Assembly: GCF_900129495.1 (NCBI RefSeq)
Contig: NZ_FQVX01000002.1
Span: 1,219,663-1,283,662, forward strand
Length of the DNA: 64,000 bases
Origin: Geodermatophilus nigrescens
Lineage (GTDB): Bacteria; Actinomycetota; Actinomycetes; Mycobacteriales; Geodermatophilaceae
Direction of reading: 5' to 3'
The notes under the pieces are model-generated. The model did not search any database, was not told where the DNA came from, and was given only the letters and a program-made list of their open reading frames with translations. How positions within the stretch are numbered: position 1 is the stretch's first letter; each line of letters opens with the position of its first letter. Of this stretch, positions 44,439 through 55,217 are shown piece after piece. Position numbers and translations under genes: made by a program.

Positions 44439-45790
44439 AGCAGCTGCTCCCCTCGCAGGACTGCGCCGATGAGGTCCTGGGCGCGCTGGCCCGAGTCGGC
44501 CGAGGCCGACGACGGCGGGTGGTACTCCCGCTGGAGACCGCCGGAGACCTCGCTGTAGTACGGGGTCTGCGGCCGCGGGGCCGCCTGCTCCAGCGACTCC
44601 CGGATGGTGTCGGCCATCGGGAAGGCCTCCTGCACCTCCGGGTCGTCGTAGACCGCCTGCGACGACGCCGGGTTGCCGTTGGTGATCATGTACTCGGCCT
44701 GGTTCTCGTCCGAGACGATGCACTCGGTCGCCTCGTACGCCAGGTCGACGTTGTCGCTGAAGGCGCCCACGCCGAGGTTGATCCCGCCGTAGGGCGGTGC
44801 GCTCGGGGTGCCCTCGTCGACGGCCGGGTAGAGCGCCCAGCCGTAGTCGTCGGGCACGGAGGCGTCGAGGGTGCCCGCCTCCACCGCGCTGAGCGCGCGG
44901 GACCAGACGAACGGCCAGTTGACCATGAAGCCGCCGTCCTCGGACTCGAACTGCGTGGCGCTGGTGTCCTCGCTCGAGGTCGAGAAGGCCGAGCCGACGA
45001 CGCCGGAGTCGGCGACCAGGGCCATCACCTCGGCGGCCCGCTGGCCGGCCTCGTCGGTGAGCCCGAGCTGGATCTGCTCCGGGTCGGTCGAGTTCTCGGT
45101 GATGACCGAGCCGCCCGCGGACTCGATGAGGGCGTTGAACCACACCGTGAGCGACTCGGCCCGCCGGCCCTGGGCGCTCACGATCGTCCCGGTGTCCTGG
45201 GCGGCCTGGACGATCTGCTCCCAGGTGACCGGCCCGCTCATGTCCAGGCCCGCGGCCTCGGCCACGGACTTGCGGTACCAGAGCAGCTGGGTGTTGGCCC
45301 AGAAGGGGACGGTGACGAGCTCGTCGTCCCACGTCGCACCCTCGATGGAGCTCTGGACGACGCCCTCGGTGACCCGGCCGGCGAGGTCCTCCGGCACCGG
45401 GGCGAGGAACCCGGCCTGCGCGAACTCCGGGATGTAGGGCGGGTCCAGGCTGATGATGTCGATCGAGGCGTCGTTGGCCGCGAGGCGCCGCACGAGCTGC
45501 TCGCGCTGGGCCGAGGACTCGCGGGGCAGGATCGACACCGCGATCCGGTAGGCGCCGCCGGACTCCTCCGAGCACCGGTCGGCGATGGTCTGCTGACCGC
45601 CCGAGTCGGGGTTGATGTACCAGTTGAGGACCGGGGTGGCACCGCTGTCGCCGCCTCCGCCGCACGCGGCGAGCGTCGAGGCGACGACGAGAGCGGCGGC
45701 CGCGCCGCCGATCGCGCGCCGCGGTCGCCGTCGGCGATGCGGACTACCGCTGCCTCCGGCCCCCGGGATCCGACCTGTTGCGATGGACAA
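44435..45790 (-). CDS. LpqY-like sugar-binding lipoprotein
   Basis: The 451-residue lipoprotein has a long basic signal region and lipobox LAACGG (Cys43). The mature protein matches mycobacterial LpqY in pattern: WYINPDSGGQQTIADRC, LPRESSAQREQLVRRLAAND, SIDIISLDPPYIPEFAQAGF and FWANTQLLWYRK. In mycobacteria LpqY-SugABC imports trehalose. The gene order SBP, two permeases, ATPase is the same here. The start is a rare TTG with GGAGG 9 bases upstream; the ATG 7 bases upstream is out of frame. A trehalose or other alpha-glucoside substrate is inferred. Confidence 0.88.
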   Translation of the reverse strand: MSIATGRIPGAGGSGSPHRRRRPRRAIGGAAAALVVASTLAACGGGGDSGATPVLNWYINPDSGGQQTIADRCSEESGGAYRIAVSILPRESSAQREQLVRRLAANDASIDIISLDPPYIPEFAQAGFLAPVPEDLAGRVTEGVVQSSIEGATWDDELVTVPFWANTQLLWYRKSVAEAAGLDMSGPVTWEQIVQAAQDTGTIVSAQGRRAESLTVWFNALIESAGGSVITENSTDPEQIQLGLTDEAGQRAAEVMALVADSGVVGSAFSTSSEDTSATQFESEDGGFMVNWPFVWSRALSAVEAGTLDASVPDDYGWALYPAVDEGTPSAPPYGGINLGVGAFSDNVDLAYEATECIVSDENQAEYMITNGNPASSQAVYDDPEVQEAFPMADTIRESLEQAAPRPQTPYYSEVSGGLQREYHPPSSASADSGQRAQDLIGAVLRGEQLL

Positions 45791-45910
45791 GACTCATCGC
45801 CTCCGTTTCGGCGAGCACCGACGATCACCGCGCTCCCGTACCGTGGCCCAGCCCACAACGGGGCGCAACCCGGGCGTGTCCGCCTCGTGACCAGCGCCCC
45901 CGTGTCCCGC

Positions 45911-47140
45911 TCAGGGGCGGGTGGCGATCACCGACGGGGTGGTGAGCTCCTCGGGCGTCGAGGGCAGCACGTTGCGGAGGTAGGAGCGCGCGGCCGCGGT
46001 CGTGCCGACGTCGCGGCCGGCCTTCTCCGACAGGAACCACCGGTGCTCGAGCACCTCGTGGAAGACCTCCGCCGGGGCCAGCCGGCCGGCCAGCTCGGCG
46101 GGGATCGACTCGATGACCGGCTGGTAGACCTCGGCGAGCCAGCGGGCGCCGGCCACCGGCTCCGACACCGGCCGGCCCTCCTTCTGCTCGAGGTAGGCGC
46201 GGAAGGAGCGCAGGTCGTTAAGCAGCCGCCGGGCCTGGTTCTCCTGCACCTCCAGGCCGGTCAGCCGCATCAGCTCGCGGCGGTGCTGCCCGGGCGCCGA
46301 CACCCGGGTCTCCACCCGCAGGCGGGCACCCTCGTCGTCGGTGACCAGCTCGATCTCGCCGACGTCGAAGCCGAGGTCGTTGAGCCGCTGCAGCCGCTCG
46401 GCGACGCGGTAGCGCTGCTCGTCGGTGCGGAAGACCTCCTCGTGGGTGACCTCGTCCCACAGCGACGCGTAGCGGCCCTGCAGGCTGTCGGCCACCTCGA
46501 TCGGGTCGACGCCGTCGGGCAGCAGGCCGCCGAACTGCAGGTCCAGCAGCTCGGCGCCCACCCGCTCGCGGGCCAGGTCCAGGTCGTAGTGCCGCTGGCC
46601 GCGGGAGAGCTGGGGGTGCCGCTCGGCGGTCTCGGCGTCGACCAGGTGCGCGGCCAGGGCGCCGGCGTCGAGCCGGAAGAGGGTGTTCGACAGCGAGCAG
46701 TCACCCCAGAAGACGCCGGCCAGGTGCAGCCGGACCAGCAGCACCACGAGGGTGTCCATCAGCTGGTCCACCGACTGCCGCGCGCTGGGCCGCGAGAACA
46801 GGTACCGGTAGGACATCGAGTACTCGAGGTAGCGGGTGACCAGGATCGCGTCCTGGCCGTGCGGCCGGTCGACGCAGACCCCGAGCACCGAGACCGAGGG
46901 CAGGCCCTCCGCCTCGAACTCGGCGAGCAGCGCGTACTCGTGCCGCGCGAGGTGCTCGGAGATCTCCTTGAGCGCGAACACGCGGCCCTGCTCGGCGACG
47001 AAGCGGACGACGTGCCGCGAGATGCCGCGCTGCGGCACCTCGAGCAGCAGCTCCGGCGGCCACTCCTCGAGCGGCAGTTGCCAGGGCAGGGCGAGCAGAC
47101 GGGCACCGTCGGTGCCCGGGGGGCGGAACAGGTACCGCAC
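45911..47140 (-). CDS. DUF4032 protein with kinase-like core
   Basis: The 409-residue protein belongs to the actinobacterial DUF4032 family. Its N-terminal half has a protein-kinase-like layout: RVFALKEISEHLARHEYALL (VAIK-like Lys and helix-C Glu), FWGDCSLSNTLF (HRD-loop-like with Asp and Asn), and AHLVDAETAERHP (DFG-like Asp). The C-terminal half is helical and all-basic/acidic (RRELMRLTGLEVQENQARRLL, VFHEVLEHRWFLSEKAGRDVG). GGAGG precedes the GTG. The substrate is unknown; small-molecule or lipid kinase is as likely as protein kinase. It lies between the LpqY-type operon and clgR. Confidence 0.75.
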   Translation of the reverse strand: MRYLFRPPGTDGARLLALPWQLPLEEWPPELLLEVPQRGISRHVVRFVAEQGRVFALKEISEHLARHEYALLAEFEAEGLPSVSVLGVCVDRPHGQDAILVTRYLEYSMSYRYLFSRPSARQSVDQLMDTLVVLLVRLHLAGVFWGDCSLSNTLFRLDAGALAAHLVDAETAERHPQLSRGQRHYDLDLARERVGAELLDLQFGGLLPDGVDPIEVADSLQGRYASLWDEVTHEEVFRTDEQRYRVAERLQRLNDLGFDVGEIELVTDDEGARLRVETRVSAPGQHRRELMRLTGLEVQENQARRLLNDLRSFRAYLEQKEGRPVSEPVAGARWLAEVYQPVIESIPAELAGRLAPAEVFHEVLEHRWFLSEKAGRDVGTTAAARSYLRNVLPSTPEELTTPSVIATRP

Positions 47141-47223
47141 GGCGACCTCCGCTGGTGGCCTGCAGCAACCGGTCACCCGCGGCGGGGAGACCGTCGTCCC
47201 AGCCTGCCACGACCGGCGCGCGA

Positions 47224-47253
47224 CCGCCCGGTGCCCCGCGGGGCACCGGGCGG
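47224..47253 (-). terminator. Terminator of clgR: perfect 30-bp palindrome
   Basis: CCGCCCGGTGCCCCG followed directly by its exact reverse complement forms 15-bp arms with no unpaired loop beyond the turn. It lies 25 bases after the clgR stop and upstream of the DUF4032 gene. Confidence 0.75.
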
Positions 47254-47277
47254 ATGTCGGACGGGGACGTCGGGGTG

Positions 47278-47709
47278 CTAGGCGGCCAGCGAGACCGCGG
47301 CGCCGGCCCGGTGGGCGGCGCGGCTGGTGGCGCCCACCAGGGCGAGCGCCGGCTCGGCGCCGGCGGGGACGAGCGTCTCGGCGGCGGGCGCGTCCTCGCT
47401 CGCCGCGGCCGCCGCGGCGGCGTCGTCGGCCGGGACCCCGGCGGCGACACCGGCGGGCAGGGGGCGGACGCGGACGGCAGGGCCGCGCAGCTCGGTGCTG
47501 ACCTCGGCGAGGAGGTCGGCGAGCTCGACGTCGAGGGCGTCGCAGATCGAGGCGAGCAGCTCGGAGGAGGCCTCCTTCTGCCCCCGCTCGACCTCCGAGA
47601 GGTAGCCCAGGCTCACCCGGGCGGCGCCGGAGACGTCGCGCAGCGTCCGCCGCTGGCGCAGCCGGTGCCCGCGCAGGGTCCGCCCGAGCTCCGTACGCAG
47701 CAGCGTCAT
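47278..47709 (-). CDS. clgR: Clp gene regulator ClgR (XRE-family activator)
   Basis: ClgR activates clp protease, pspA and other proteostasis or membrane-stress genes in actinobacteria. The 143-residue protein has the XRE HTH with the ClgR-specific core [20 protein letters not shown] and [20 protein letters not shown], very close to mycobacterial Rv2745c. The middle is Ala-rich. The C terminus AAVSLAA resembles mycobacterial VVSLAVA and the ssrA-like degron that makes ClgR a ClpP substrate. ATG with AGGAGA upstream. It lies downstream of pgsA; cinA, normally between them, is absent. Confidence 0.94.
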   Translation of the reverse strand: MTLLRTELGRTLRGHRLRQRRTLRDVSGAARVSLGYLSEVERGQKEASSELLASICDALDVELADLLAEVSTELRGPAVRVRPLPAGVAAGVPADDAAAAAAASEDAPAAETLVPAGAEPALALVGATSRAAHRAGAAVSLAA

Positions 47710-47861
47710 GGCCGTCTCCTGTCTGGCTGAGGGAAGAGCGGCGACACCCGGGGGTGCCGTGCGCCCACGGTACGCGGAGCCACCGTCGGTTCCCGGGCCG
47801 GCGGGGCCGCGTCCGCTCATGGCGTAACAGCTGCACCCGCCTGGGCGTTCCCCCGGGGGAC

Positions 47862-48524
47862 TCAGGCGGCGGTGTCGGTGCGCGAGCCGGTGGGCCCGGC
47901 CGCGCGGCGGGCGGCCGCGGCGCGCATCGCCCGGGCGCTCGTCCGGCGCAGGGTCAGCGCCCGGTACACGTAGTCCAGGCCGGTCACCAGCGTGAGCACC
48001 AGCGCCACGGCCATGACCCACCAGCGGGCGGTGGCCAGCAGCCCGGTCAGCGGCAGGATGTACAGGCCGATGGCCAGCGCCTGGACGACGGTCTTGGCCT
48101 TGCCGCCGCGGCTGGCGGCGATCACGCCGTGGCGGATCACCCAGAAGCGCAGCAGCGTCACGCCGACCTCGCGGACGAGGATCGCCAGCGTCACCCACCA
48201 GGGCAGCAGGGCGAGCACCGACAGGCCGATGAGCGCGGTCCCGGTGAGCGCCTTGTCGGCGATCGGGTCGGCCAGCTTGCCGAACTCGGTGACCTGCCCG
48301 GTGCGCCGCGCGATGAGCCCGTCGTAGCGGTCGGTGATGATCGCCAGCGCGAAGAACACCGTGGCCCAGACGCGGCGGTCGTCGTCCATGCCGCCGTCGG
48401 ACAGCAGGAGCACGGCGAACACGGGCACGACGGCCAGCCGCAGCACGGTGAGCGCGTTGGGCAGGTTGACCAGGCGGGCCGACGACGGCGGGGTCGCCGC
48501 CGGGTCGGGGGCGACGGCGCTCAC
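47862..48524 (-). CDS. pgsA: CDP-diacylglycerol-glycerol-3-phosphate 3-phosphatidyltransferase-type enzyme
   Basis: PgsA-type enzymes transfer phosphatidyl from CDP-diacylglycerol to glycerol-3-phosphate, the first step to phosphatidylglycerol. The 220-residue protein has the CDP-alcohol phosphotransferase motif [20 protein letters not shown] followed by ADPIADK (DGxxAR...GxxxDxxxD), and five or six membrane helices. The motif order and neighbours rimO and clgR fit pgsA. The GTG starts 7 bases after the rimO stop. Confidence 0.93.
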   Translation of the reverse strand: MSAVAPDPAATPPSSARLVNLPNALTVLRLAVVPVFAVLLLSDGGMDDDRRVWATVFFALAIITDRYDGLIARRTGQVTEFGKLADPIADKALTGTALIGLSVLALLPWWVTLAILVREVGVTLLRFWVIRHGVIAASRGGKAKTVVQALAIGLYILPLTGLLATARWWVMAVALVLTLVTGLDYVYRALTLRRTSARAMRAAAARRAAGPTGSRTDTAA

Positions 48525-48531
48525 CGGGCTC

Positions 48532-49956
48532 TCACCGGGCGGCCGGGACCAGTGCGGCCGCCACGAGGTCGATGCCGTCGGTGTCGACGACCTCGGCGGT
48601 GAGCAGCTGCCCGGGGCGGGCGCCGTCGGGCACGCCGGTGACCGTGGTGGTGCCGTCGGCGTCGGGGTCCTGGTGGGCGGCGTGGCCGGCCCACACGCCG
48701 GGGCCCTCCTCCGCCGACAGGTCCTCGGTCAGCAGCACCTCGACGCGGGTGCCGACCCGGTCCTCGGCGCGCTGGGCGGTCAGCTCCTCGACGAGGTCGG
48801 TGATGCGCCGGACCCGCGCGTCGATCTCGGCCTGGTCGAGCTTGCCCGGCAGGCCCATCGCCTCGGTGCCCTCCTCGTCGGAGTAGCCGAAGACCCCGAC
48901 GGCGTCCAGGCGCGCGCCGGTGAGGAACCGCTCGAGCTCGGCGACGTCGTCCTCGGTCTCCCCCGGGAAGCCGAGGATGACGTTGGTGCGGAACCCGGCC
49001 TCCGGCGCGAGCGCGCGGGCCCGCTCGACGAGGGCGAGGAAGTCGTCGGTGCCGCCGAACCGGCGCATCCGGCGCAGCAGCCCCGGCGAGGAGTGCTGGA
49101 AGGACAGGTCGAAGTACGGCGCGACGCCGTCGGTGGTGGCGATGACCTCGAGCAGGCCCGGTCGCAGCTCCGCCGGCTGCAGGTAGGCCACCCGCACCCG
49201 GGCGATGCCCTCGACGGCGGCCAGCTGCGGCAGCAGGCGCTCCAGCGAGCGCAGGTCGCCGAGGTCCTTGCCGTAGGAGGTGGAGTTCTCGCTGACCAGC
49301 ACCAGCTCGGTGACGCCCTGGCCGGCCAGCCAGCGCGCCTCGGTGAGCACGTCGGCCGGCGGGCGGGACACGAACGAGCCGCGGAAGGTGGGGATGGCGC
49401 AGAACGCGCAGCGGCGGTCGCAGCCGGAGGCGAGCTTGAGCGCCGCCGTGGGCCCGGACGCCAGCCGGCGGCGCTGCACCCAGCCGTGACCGGGGATGGC
49501 GGGCGCCTCCGGGGCGGCCACCGCGGCCGTGCGCTCGACCGGGCTGATCGGCAGCAGCGTGCGGCGGTCGCGGGGCGTGTGCGGCACCAGCGGCCGGTCG
49601 GCGAGGACGTCGTCGAGCCGGTCGCCGATCGCGGCGTAGTCGTCGAAGCCGAGCACGGTGGCCTCGGGCAGCGCGCCCGCGAGCTCGGAGCCGTACCGCT
49701 CGGCCATGCAACCGACCGCGACGACACGGGCGCCGGAGTCGGTGGCGGCGAGGATCGCGTCGACCGAGTCCTTCTTCGCCGACTCGATGAACCCGCAGGT
49801 GTTCACGAGCACCGCGTCGGCGCCCTCGGCGTCGTCGACCAGGCGGTAGCCGCCGCCGGCCAGCCGGCCGGCCAGCTCCTCGGAGTCCACCTCGTTGCGG
49901 GCGCACCCGAGGGTCACCACCGCCACGGTGCGGGCAGGGCCGGTCGGAGCGCTCAC
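48532..49956 (-). CDS. rimO: Ribosomal protein uS12 methylthiotransferase
   Basis: RimO methylthiolates Asp of ribosomal protein S12. The 474-residue radical-SAM enzyme has UPF0004 cysteines ([38 protein letters not shown]), [15 protein letters not shown] for the SAM cluster, and a C-terminal TRAM domain. It is distinguished from MiaB by [11 protein letters not shown] and by its neighbours ftsK and pgsA. TACGAT lies exactly 6 bases before the GTG on the minus strand: leaderless. The stop is 7 bases before pgsA. Confidence 0.96.
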   Translation of the reverse strand: MSAPTGPARTVAVVTLGCARNEVDSEELAGRLAGGGYRLVDDAEGADAVLVNTCGFIESAKKDSVDAILAATDSGARVVAVGCMAERYGSELAGALPEATVLGFDDYAAIGDRLDDVLADRPLVPHTPRDRRTLLPISPVERTAAVAAPEAPAIPGHGWVQRRRLASGPTAALKLASGCDRRCAFCAIPTFRGSFVSRPPADVLTEARWLAGQGVTELVLVSENSTSYGKDLGDLRSLERLLPQLAAVEGIARVRVAYLQPAELRPGLLEVIATTDGVAPYFDLSFQHSSPGLLRRMRRFGGTDDFLALVERARALAPEAGFRTNVILGFPGETEDDVAELERFLTGARLDAVGVFGYSDEEGTEAMGLPGKLDQAEIDARVRRITDLVEELTAQRAEDRVGTRVEVLLTEDLSAEEGPGVWAGHAAHQDPDADGTTTVTGVPDGARPGQLLTAEVVDTDGIDLVAAALVPAAR

Positions 49957-49962
49957 CCGACC

Positions 49963-49968
49963 ATCGTA
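49963..49968 (-). promoter_or_regulatory. Leaderless -10 element of rimO
   Basis: TACGAT on the minus strand ends 6 bases before the rimO GTG; no Shine-Dalgarno. Confidence 0.6.
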
Positions 49969-50024
49969 GGTGCTGTCCGCGACCGTTCCGGCCCGCGACG
50001 GGGTGACCCTCCCCGCTCGGGGGC

Positions 50025-52592
50025 TCAGTCCTCGCCGCCGGGGAGGGTGCCGCCACGGAGCGTGAACAGCACCGACTCCAGCTCGTCGGGCTTGACCAGC
50101 ACGTCGCGGGCCTTGGAGCCCTCGGACGGGCCGACGACGCCGCGGGTCTCCATGAGGTCCATGAGCCGGCCGGCCTTGGCGAACCCGACGCGCAGCTTGC
50201 GCTGCAGCATCGACGTCGAGCCGAACTGGCTGGTGACCACGAGCTCGACGGCCTGGCACAGCAGGTCCAGGTCCCCGCCGATGTCCTCGTCGATCTCCTT
50301 CTTCTCGCCCTGCGCGGCGCTGAAGACCTCCTCGCGGTACTCCGGCTCCGCCTGGCGCTTGGTGAACTCGACGACCGCCTCGATCTCGGCGTCGGACACG
50401 TAGGCGCCCTGGACGCGGATCGGCTTGCCCGCGCCGATCGGCAGGAACAGGGCGTCGCCCATGCCGATCAGCTTCTCCGCGCCCGGCTGGTCGAGGATGA
50501 CCCGGCTGTCGGTCAGGCTGGAGGTCGAGAACGCCAGCCGCGAGGGCACGTTGGCCTTGATCAGGCCGGTGACGACGTCGACCGAGGGCCGCTGCGTGGC
50601 GAGCACCAGGTGGATGCCGGCCGCGCGCGCCTTCTGGGTGATCCGGACGATCGACTCCTCGACGTCGCGCGGGGCGACCATCATCAGGTCGGCGAGCTCG
50701 TCGACGATCGCGAGGATGTAGGGGTAGGGCCGGTAGACCCGCTCGCTGCCCGGCGGGGCGGTGATCTCGCCGCGCTCGACCTTGCGGTTGAAGTCGTCGA
50801 TGTGCCGGACGCCGGTGGCGCGCATGTCCTGGTAGCGCTGCTCCATCTCCTCGACCAGCCAGGCCAGCGCGGTGGCGGCCTTCTTCGGGTCGGTGATGAT
50901 CGGCGTGATCAGGTGCGGGATGCCGTCGTAGGGCGTCAGCTCGACCATCTTCGGGTCGACCAGGATCATCCGGAGCTGGTCCGGCGTCGCCCGCAGCAGC
51001 AGCGAGGTCAGCAGCGAGTTGATGCAGGACGACTTGCCGGCGCCGGTGGCACCGGCCACCAGCAGGTGCGGCATCTTCGCGAGGTTCGCGCAGACGAAGC
51101 CGCCCTCGATGTCCTTGCCGAGGCCGACCAGCATCGGGTGCGGGTCCTGCTTGGCCGCCTGCGAGCGCATGACGTCGCCGAGGCTGACCGTCTCGCGGTC
51201 GGTGTTGGGCACCTCGACGCCGACGGCGGACTTGCCGGGGATCGGCGCGAGGATGCGGATGTTGTCGTTGGCGACCGCGTAGGCGAGGTTCTTGGTCAGC
51301 GCGGTGATCTTCTCGACCTTGACCGCGGGGCCCAGCTCGATCTCGTAGCGGGTCACGGTGGGGCCACGGGTGAAGCTCGTGACGGCGGCGTCGACGTTGA
51401 ACTGCTCGAGCACCCGCGTGATGGCCTCGATCGCGGCGTCGTTGGCCGACGAGCGGGCGCGCGGCGGGGTGCCGGGGCGCAGCGTGCTGAGCGAGGGCAG
51501 CACGTAGTCGCCCTCGACGGGCTGGATGACCAGCTGCTGCGGCTCCTCGGCCGGCGGCAGGTCCTCCGGCGGGGCGGTGCGGTCGACGACGGCCGGCCGG
51601 GGCGCGGCGGCCGCGGCCGGGGGCTCGGGGGCCGGCTCGTGCCGGACGGCCTCGCGGACGTCGGCGGTCGGCACGTGGTCGATCGGGCCGGTCGGGTGCG
51701 TGTCGGCCGCCTCGTCGGCGAGCATCTCGTCGAGCGCGGCCCGGGTGCGGCGGCCGCGCCGCGGCGGCGCGGGCTCCTCGTCCTCCTCGTAGGCGTCCTC
51801 GTCCTCGTACTCGTCCCACTCCTCGTCGCCGCGGCCGGTGACCCGGTCGACGAAGGCGCGCAGCCGCTCGGGCACCTGGTGCAGCGGGGTGGCGGTGAGC
51901 ACGAGCACCGCGAAGACGGCGAGCAGGGACAGCAGCACGACGGCGACGACGGCGCCGACGCCCGCGGTCAGCGGCGTGCCGACCGCCCAGCCGACGAGGC
52001 CGCCGGTGCCGGGCTCGCCGGCCACCGGGTCGGCGGGCGTGCCGACGACGGAGGCGATGCCGAGCACCGCGACGGTGGCGCACACCCAGCCGATGGCCAG
52101 CCGGCCGCGCGCCTCGGGCCGGGGGGCGCGGCGCAGCAGCCGCAGCGCGGCGAGGAAGAGGACGGCGGGCAGCAGCAGGACCAGCGAGCCGACCACCCAG
52201 CGGGTGGCGTCGGCCATCCCCGCGCCGACCGGGCCGATCCCGTCGAACCAGGCGGCGGCGCCGAGGACGACGGCCAGGCCGAGGACGGCGAGGCCGGCGC
52301 CGTCGCGGCGGTGCTCCGGCGCGAGCGGCTCGGCCTCCTCCGGGCGGGCGATCGATCGGGCCAGGCTGCCTGCGCCGCGGGCGACCAGCCCCCAGGCGCC
52401 GGAGGCGGCGCGCCAGGCGGCCCCGGCGGCGCCGGGGCCCTTCGCGGGGGCGGGCTTGCGGGCCGGGGGCTTGCGGTTGCCGTTGCGCGCGGGCGTGCGC
52501 GGCGCCGGACGCTTCCCCGAGGCCGTCGACCCGGACCGGCCCTTCGGGGCCGACCCGGCCGGCCGGCGCGAGGGCGTGGTGCGGGCAGGCAT
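50025..52592 (-). CDS. ftsK: DNA translocase FtsK/SpoIIIE
   Basis: FtsK pumps chromosomal DNA through the closing septum. The 855-residue protein has a basic, Lys/Pro/Arg-rich N-terminal tail, four membrane helices (about residues 100-235), an acidic linker ([19 protein letters not shown]) and a Pro/Ala linker. The motor domain has Walker [20 protein letters not shown], Walker [14 protein letters not shown] and [22 protein letters not shown]-terminal gamma winged helix ([22 protein letters not shown]) binds orienting KOPS-like sites. Start chosen because TACCGT lies 7 bases upstream of the ATG; a 1733-codon open frame that extends it is artefact. Confidence 0.96.
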   Translation of the reverse strand: MPARTTPSRRPAGSAPKGRSGSTASGKRPAPRTPARNGNRKPPARKPAPAKGPGAAGAAWRAASGAWGLVARGAGSLARSIARPEEAEPLAPEHRRDGAGLAVLGLAVVLGAAAWFDGIGPVGAGMADATRWVVGSLVLLLPAVLFLAALRLLRRAPRPEARGRLAIGWVCATVAVLGIASVVGTPADPVAGEPGTGGLVGWAVGTPLTAGVGAVVAVVLLSLLAVFAVLVLTATPLHQVPERLRAFVDRVTGRGDEEWDEYEDEDAYEEDEEPAPPRRGRRTRAALDEMLADEAADTHPTGPIDHVPTADVREAVRHEPAPEPPAAAAAPRPAVVDRTAPPEDLPPAEEPQQLVIQPVEGDYVLPSLSTLRPGTPPRARSSANDAAIEAITRVLEQFNVDAAVTSFTRGPTVTRYEIELGPAVKVEKITALTKNLAYAVANDNIRILAPIPGKSAVGVEVPNTDRETVSLGDVMRSQAAKQDPHPMLVGLGKDIEGGFVCANLAKMPHLLVAGATGAGKSSCINSLLTSLLLRATPDQLRMILVDPKMVELTPYDGIPHLITPIITDPKKAATALAWLVEEMEQRYQDMRATGVRHIDDFNRKVERGEITAPPGSERVYRPYPYILAIVDELADLMMVAPRDVEESIVRITQKARAAGIHLVLATQRPSVDVVTGLIKANVPSRLAFSTSSLTDSRVILDQPGAEKLIGMGDALFLPIGAGKPIRVQGAYVSDAEIEAVVEFTKRQAEPEYREEVFSAAQGEKKEIDEDIGGDLDLLCQAVELVVTSQFGSTSMLQRKLRVGFAKAGRLMDLMETRGVVGPSEGSKARDVLVKPDELESVLFTLRGGTLPGGED

Positions 52593-52599
52593 GCGTCGA

Positions 52600-52605
52600 A
52601 CGGTA
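52600..52605 (-). promoter_or_regulatory. Leaderless -10 element of ftsK
   Basis: TACCGT on the minus strand ends 7 bases before the ftsK ATG; no Shine-Dalgarno. Confidence 0.6.
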
Positions 52606-52654
52606 GCCGCCGTCCAGGCCTCTCCCAGGCAGGCGAGGAGTCGTGTCCCCCGCC

Positions 52655-52660
52655 TACGGT
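52655..52660 (+). promoter_or_regulatory. Leaderless -10 element of the S9 peptidase gene
   Basis: TACGGT ends 7 bases before the ATG; no Shine-Dalgarno. Confidence 0.6.
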
Positions 52661-52667
52661 CGCCCCC

Positions 52668-54611
52668 ATGACCCCACCGGTGTCCCCTCCCCCGGCCGTC
52701 CCGTACGGCAGCTGGCCCACCCCGGTCACCTCGGCGCTCGTCGTCCGCGCCGCCGCCCGGCTCGGTGAGGTCGCCGTGGACGGGGACGACGTCTGGTGGT
52801 CGGAGTCCCGCCCCGGCGAGGGCGGGCGGTCGGCGCTGGTGCGCCGGTCGGCCGGCGGAGCGGTCACCGACGCGCTGCCCGCGCCGTGGAACGCGCGCAC
52901 CCGGGTGCACGAGTACGGCGGCGCGGCGTGGGCGGTCGCCGGCGGCACCCTCTGGTTCACGCACTTCGCCGACCAGCGGCTGTACCGGCTCGACCCGGGC
53001 GCGGACGGCCCGGTCGCCGTCACCCCGGAGCCGGAGCTGCCGGCCGGCGTCCGGTACGCCGACCTGACGCCCACCGGCGACGGCGCGCTGCTCGCCGTCC
53101 GGGAGACGCACACCGCGGGCGGCGCGGCCGCCGACGTCGTCAACGAGGTCGTGCGGGTGCTCCCGGACGGGAGCGCCGAGGTGCTGGTGAGCGGGCCCGA
53201 CTTCGTCTCCGACCCCCGGCCCGGCCCGGACGGGCAGCTGGCGTGGCTGCAGTGGGACCACCCGCACATGCCGTGGGACGCCGCGCAGCTGGTGGTCCGC
53301 GACGCCTCCGGCGCGGAGACCGTCGTGGCCGGCGGCCCCGGGGAGTCGGTGGTGCAGCCGACCTGGGACGACGCCGGCACGCTGTGGTTCGCCTGCGACC
53401 GGACCGGCGTCTGGGCGCTGTGGCGCCGGGAGCCGGGTGCGGAGGCGGAGGTCGCGCTCGACCTGGGCCGCGACCTCGCCGGCCCGCAGTGGCTGTTCGG
53501 CTCGCGCTCGTTCGCCGTCCTGCCGGGCGGCCGGGTGGTGCTCGCCGGCGACGAGGCGCTCGTCGTGCGGGAGCCGGACGGGTCGGTCGCGGAGGTGCCG
53601 CTGCCGGGCTGGCCGGTGCTGCGCTACCTGACGCCCGACGGCGACGGCGTCGTCTGCTCGGCCGGCGGCCCCACGAGCGAGCCGGTGGTGCTGCGCGCGG
53701 GCCTCGACGGGAGCACCGCGGTGCTGCGGCCGGCCCGCGACCTCGGCCTGGACCGGTCGTGGCTGTCGGTGCCCGAGCACGTCGTCTTCCCGACCGAGGA
53801 CCGCGGCGCCGGCATCGGCGAGGCGCACGCGCACGTGTACCCGCCCACGAACCCGGACGTGACCCCTCCGGCCGGCGAGCTGCCGCCGCTGGTGGTGATG
53901 GTGCACGGCGGGCCGACGTCGGCCCACGACCGGACGCTGAACCCGGAGATCCAGTACTTCACCTCGCGCGGGTTCTGCGTCGCGCACGTCGACTACCGCG
54001 GCTCCACCGGCCACGGCCGCCGCTACCGCGACGCGCTGCAGGGCCGCTGGGGCGTGCTCGACCTCGACGACGTCGCCGCCTGCGCCCGGTACCTCGCCGA
54101 CGCCGGGCGGGTGGACCCGGCCCGCATGGCGATCCGCGGCGGGTCGGCCGGCGGCTACACGACGCTGGCCGCGCTCACCCTGCGCCCGGGCACGTTCACC
54201 GCCGGCGCGAGCCACTTCGGCGTCGCCGACCTCGCGGCGCTCGCGGCCGACACGCACAAGTTCGAGTCCCGCTACCTCGACGGGCTGGTGGCGCCGTGGC
54301 CGGCCGGCGCCGCCGTCTACGCCGAGCGCTCCCCCGTCAGCCACGTCGACGCCCTCGACACCCCGCTCGCGGTGTTCCAGGGCGCGGAGGACGCCGTGGT
54401 GCCGCCGGAGCAGGCCGAGGTGATGGTCGCGGCGCTGCGCGCCAGGCGCGTGCCGCACGTGTACCTGCTGTTCGAGGGCGAGCAGCACGGCTTCCGCCGG
54501 GCGGAGAACATCCGCGCCGCCCTCGACGGCGAGCTGTCCTTCTACGCGCAGGTGTGGGGCTTCCACCTGCCGGCCGGGGAGGGCATCGAGCCGGTGACCG
54601 TCGTCCGGTGA
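52668..54611 (+). CDS. S9-family prolyl oligopeptidase-type peptidase
   Basis: The 647-residue enzyme has an N-terminal beta-propeller (repeated [14 protein letters not shown] blades, residues about 20-350) and a C-terminal alpha/beta hydrolase. The nucleophile Ser is in [15 protein letters not shown] (GGSAGG), the catalytic Asp in [12 protein letters not shown] and the His in [28 protein letters not shown] is the oxyanion-hole segment. It hydrolyses oligopeptides; the exact specificity (dipeptidyl or acylaminoacyl) is not clear. No signal peptide. Leaderless start, divergent from ftsK. Confidence 0.93.
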   Translation: MTPPVSPPPAVPYGSWPTPVTSALVVRAAARLGEVAVDGDDVWWSESRPGEGGRSALVRRSAGGAVTDALPAPWNARTRVHEYGGAAWAVAGGTLWFTHFADQRLYRLDPGADGPVAVTPEPELPAGVRYADLTPTGDGALLAVRETHTAGGAAADVVNEVVRVLPDGSAEVLVSGPDFVSDPRPGPDGQLAWLQWDHPHMPWDAAQLVVRDASGAETVVAGGPGESVVQPTWDDAGTLWFACDRTGVWALWRREPGAEAEVALDLGRDLAGPQWLFGSRSFAVLPGGRVVLAGDEALVVREPDGSVAEVPLPGWPVLRYLTPDGDGVVCSAGGPTSEPVVLRAGLDGSTAVLRPARDLGLDRSWLSVPEHVVFPTEDRGAGIGEAHAHVYPPTNPDVTPPAGELPPLVVMVHGGPTSAHDRTLNPEIQYFTSRGFCVAHVDYRGSTGHGRRYRDALQGRWGVLDLDDVAACARYLADAGRVDPARMAIRGGSAGGYTTLAALTLRPGTFTAGASHFGVADLAALAADTHKFESRYLDGLVAPWPAGAAVYAERSPVSHVDALDTPLAVFQGAEDAVVPPEQAEVMVAALRARRVPHVYLLFEGEQHGFRRAENIRAALDGELSFYAQVWGFHLPAGEGIEPVTVVR

Positions 54612-54683
54612 GCGGGCGCTGAACCGTCGGGGCCCGGCGGCCGTACGCCTCTCCGACGCAGTCGGCGCGCCGGGAGGTCGCGG

Positions 54684-55217
54684 ATGGGACGGCACACACG
54701 GGCGGCGGCGGAGCCCCTGGACGTGCAGGCGGCCTACGCCGCCCACGGGCCGGAGCTCTACCGGTTCGCGCTGCGCCAGCTCGGCGACGGCGGCGCGGCG
54801 CAGGACGTCGTCCAGGAGGTGTTCCTGCGGGCCTGGCGCGCGTCGGACTCCTTCGACCCGCAGCTGGCCAGCCTGCGCACGTGGCTGTTCGCGATCGCGC
54901 GCAACGTGGTGGTCGACGAGGCGCGGCGGTTCGCCGTCCGCCCCTGGCAGCGGCAGCTGACCGACGACGCCGGCGCCGACACGCCCCCGGCCGCGGCCGC
55001 CGACGAGGGCCTGGTCGACGCGTGGGTGGTCGAGGAGGCGCTGCGCCGGATCAGCCCCGAGCACCGGACGGCGATCGTGCAGACCCACCTGCGCGGCCGG
55101 CCGTACGGCGAGGTGGCCGCCGAGCTCGGGGTGCCGGTGGGCACCGTCCGCAGCCGGGTGTTCTACGGGCTCAAGGCGCTGCGCCTGGCCCTCGACGAGA
55201 TGGGGGTCGAGCCGTGA
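54684..55217 (+). CDS. ECF RNA polymerase sigma factor
   Basis: The 177-residue sigma factor has region 2 ([40 protein letters not shown]) and region 4 ([37 protein letters not shown]). It lies at the head of a two-gene unit with its anti-sigma factor, overlapping by 4 bases. GGGAGG precedes the ATG. The type with a following zinc anti-sigma gene suggests extracytoplasmic or redox stress response. The target promoters cannot be read from the window, though a GAAC-type motif would be expected. Confidence 0.94.
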   Translation: MGRHTRAAAEPLDVQAAYAAHGPELYRFALRQLGDGGAAQDVVQEVFLRAWRASDSFDPQLASLRTWLFAIARNVVVDEARRFAVRPWQRQLTDDAGADTPPAAAADEGLVDAWVVEEALRRISPEHRTAIVQTHLRGRPYGEVAAELGVPVGTVRSRVFYGLKALRLALDEMGVEP

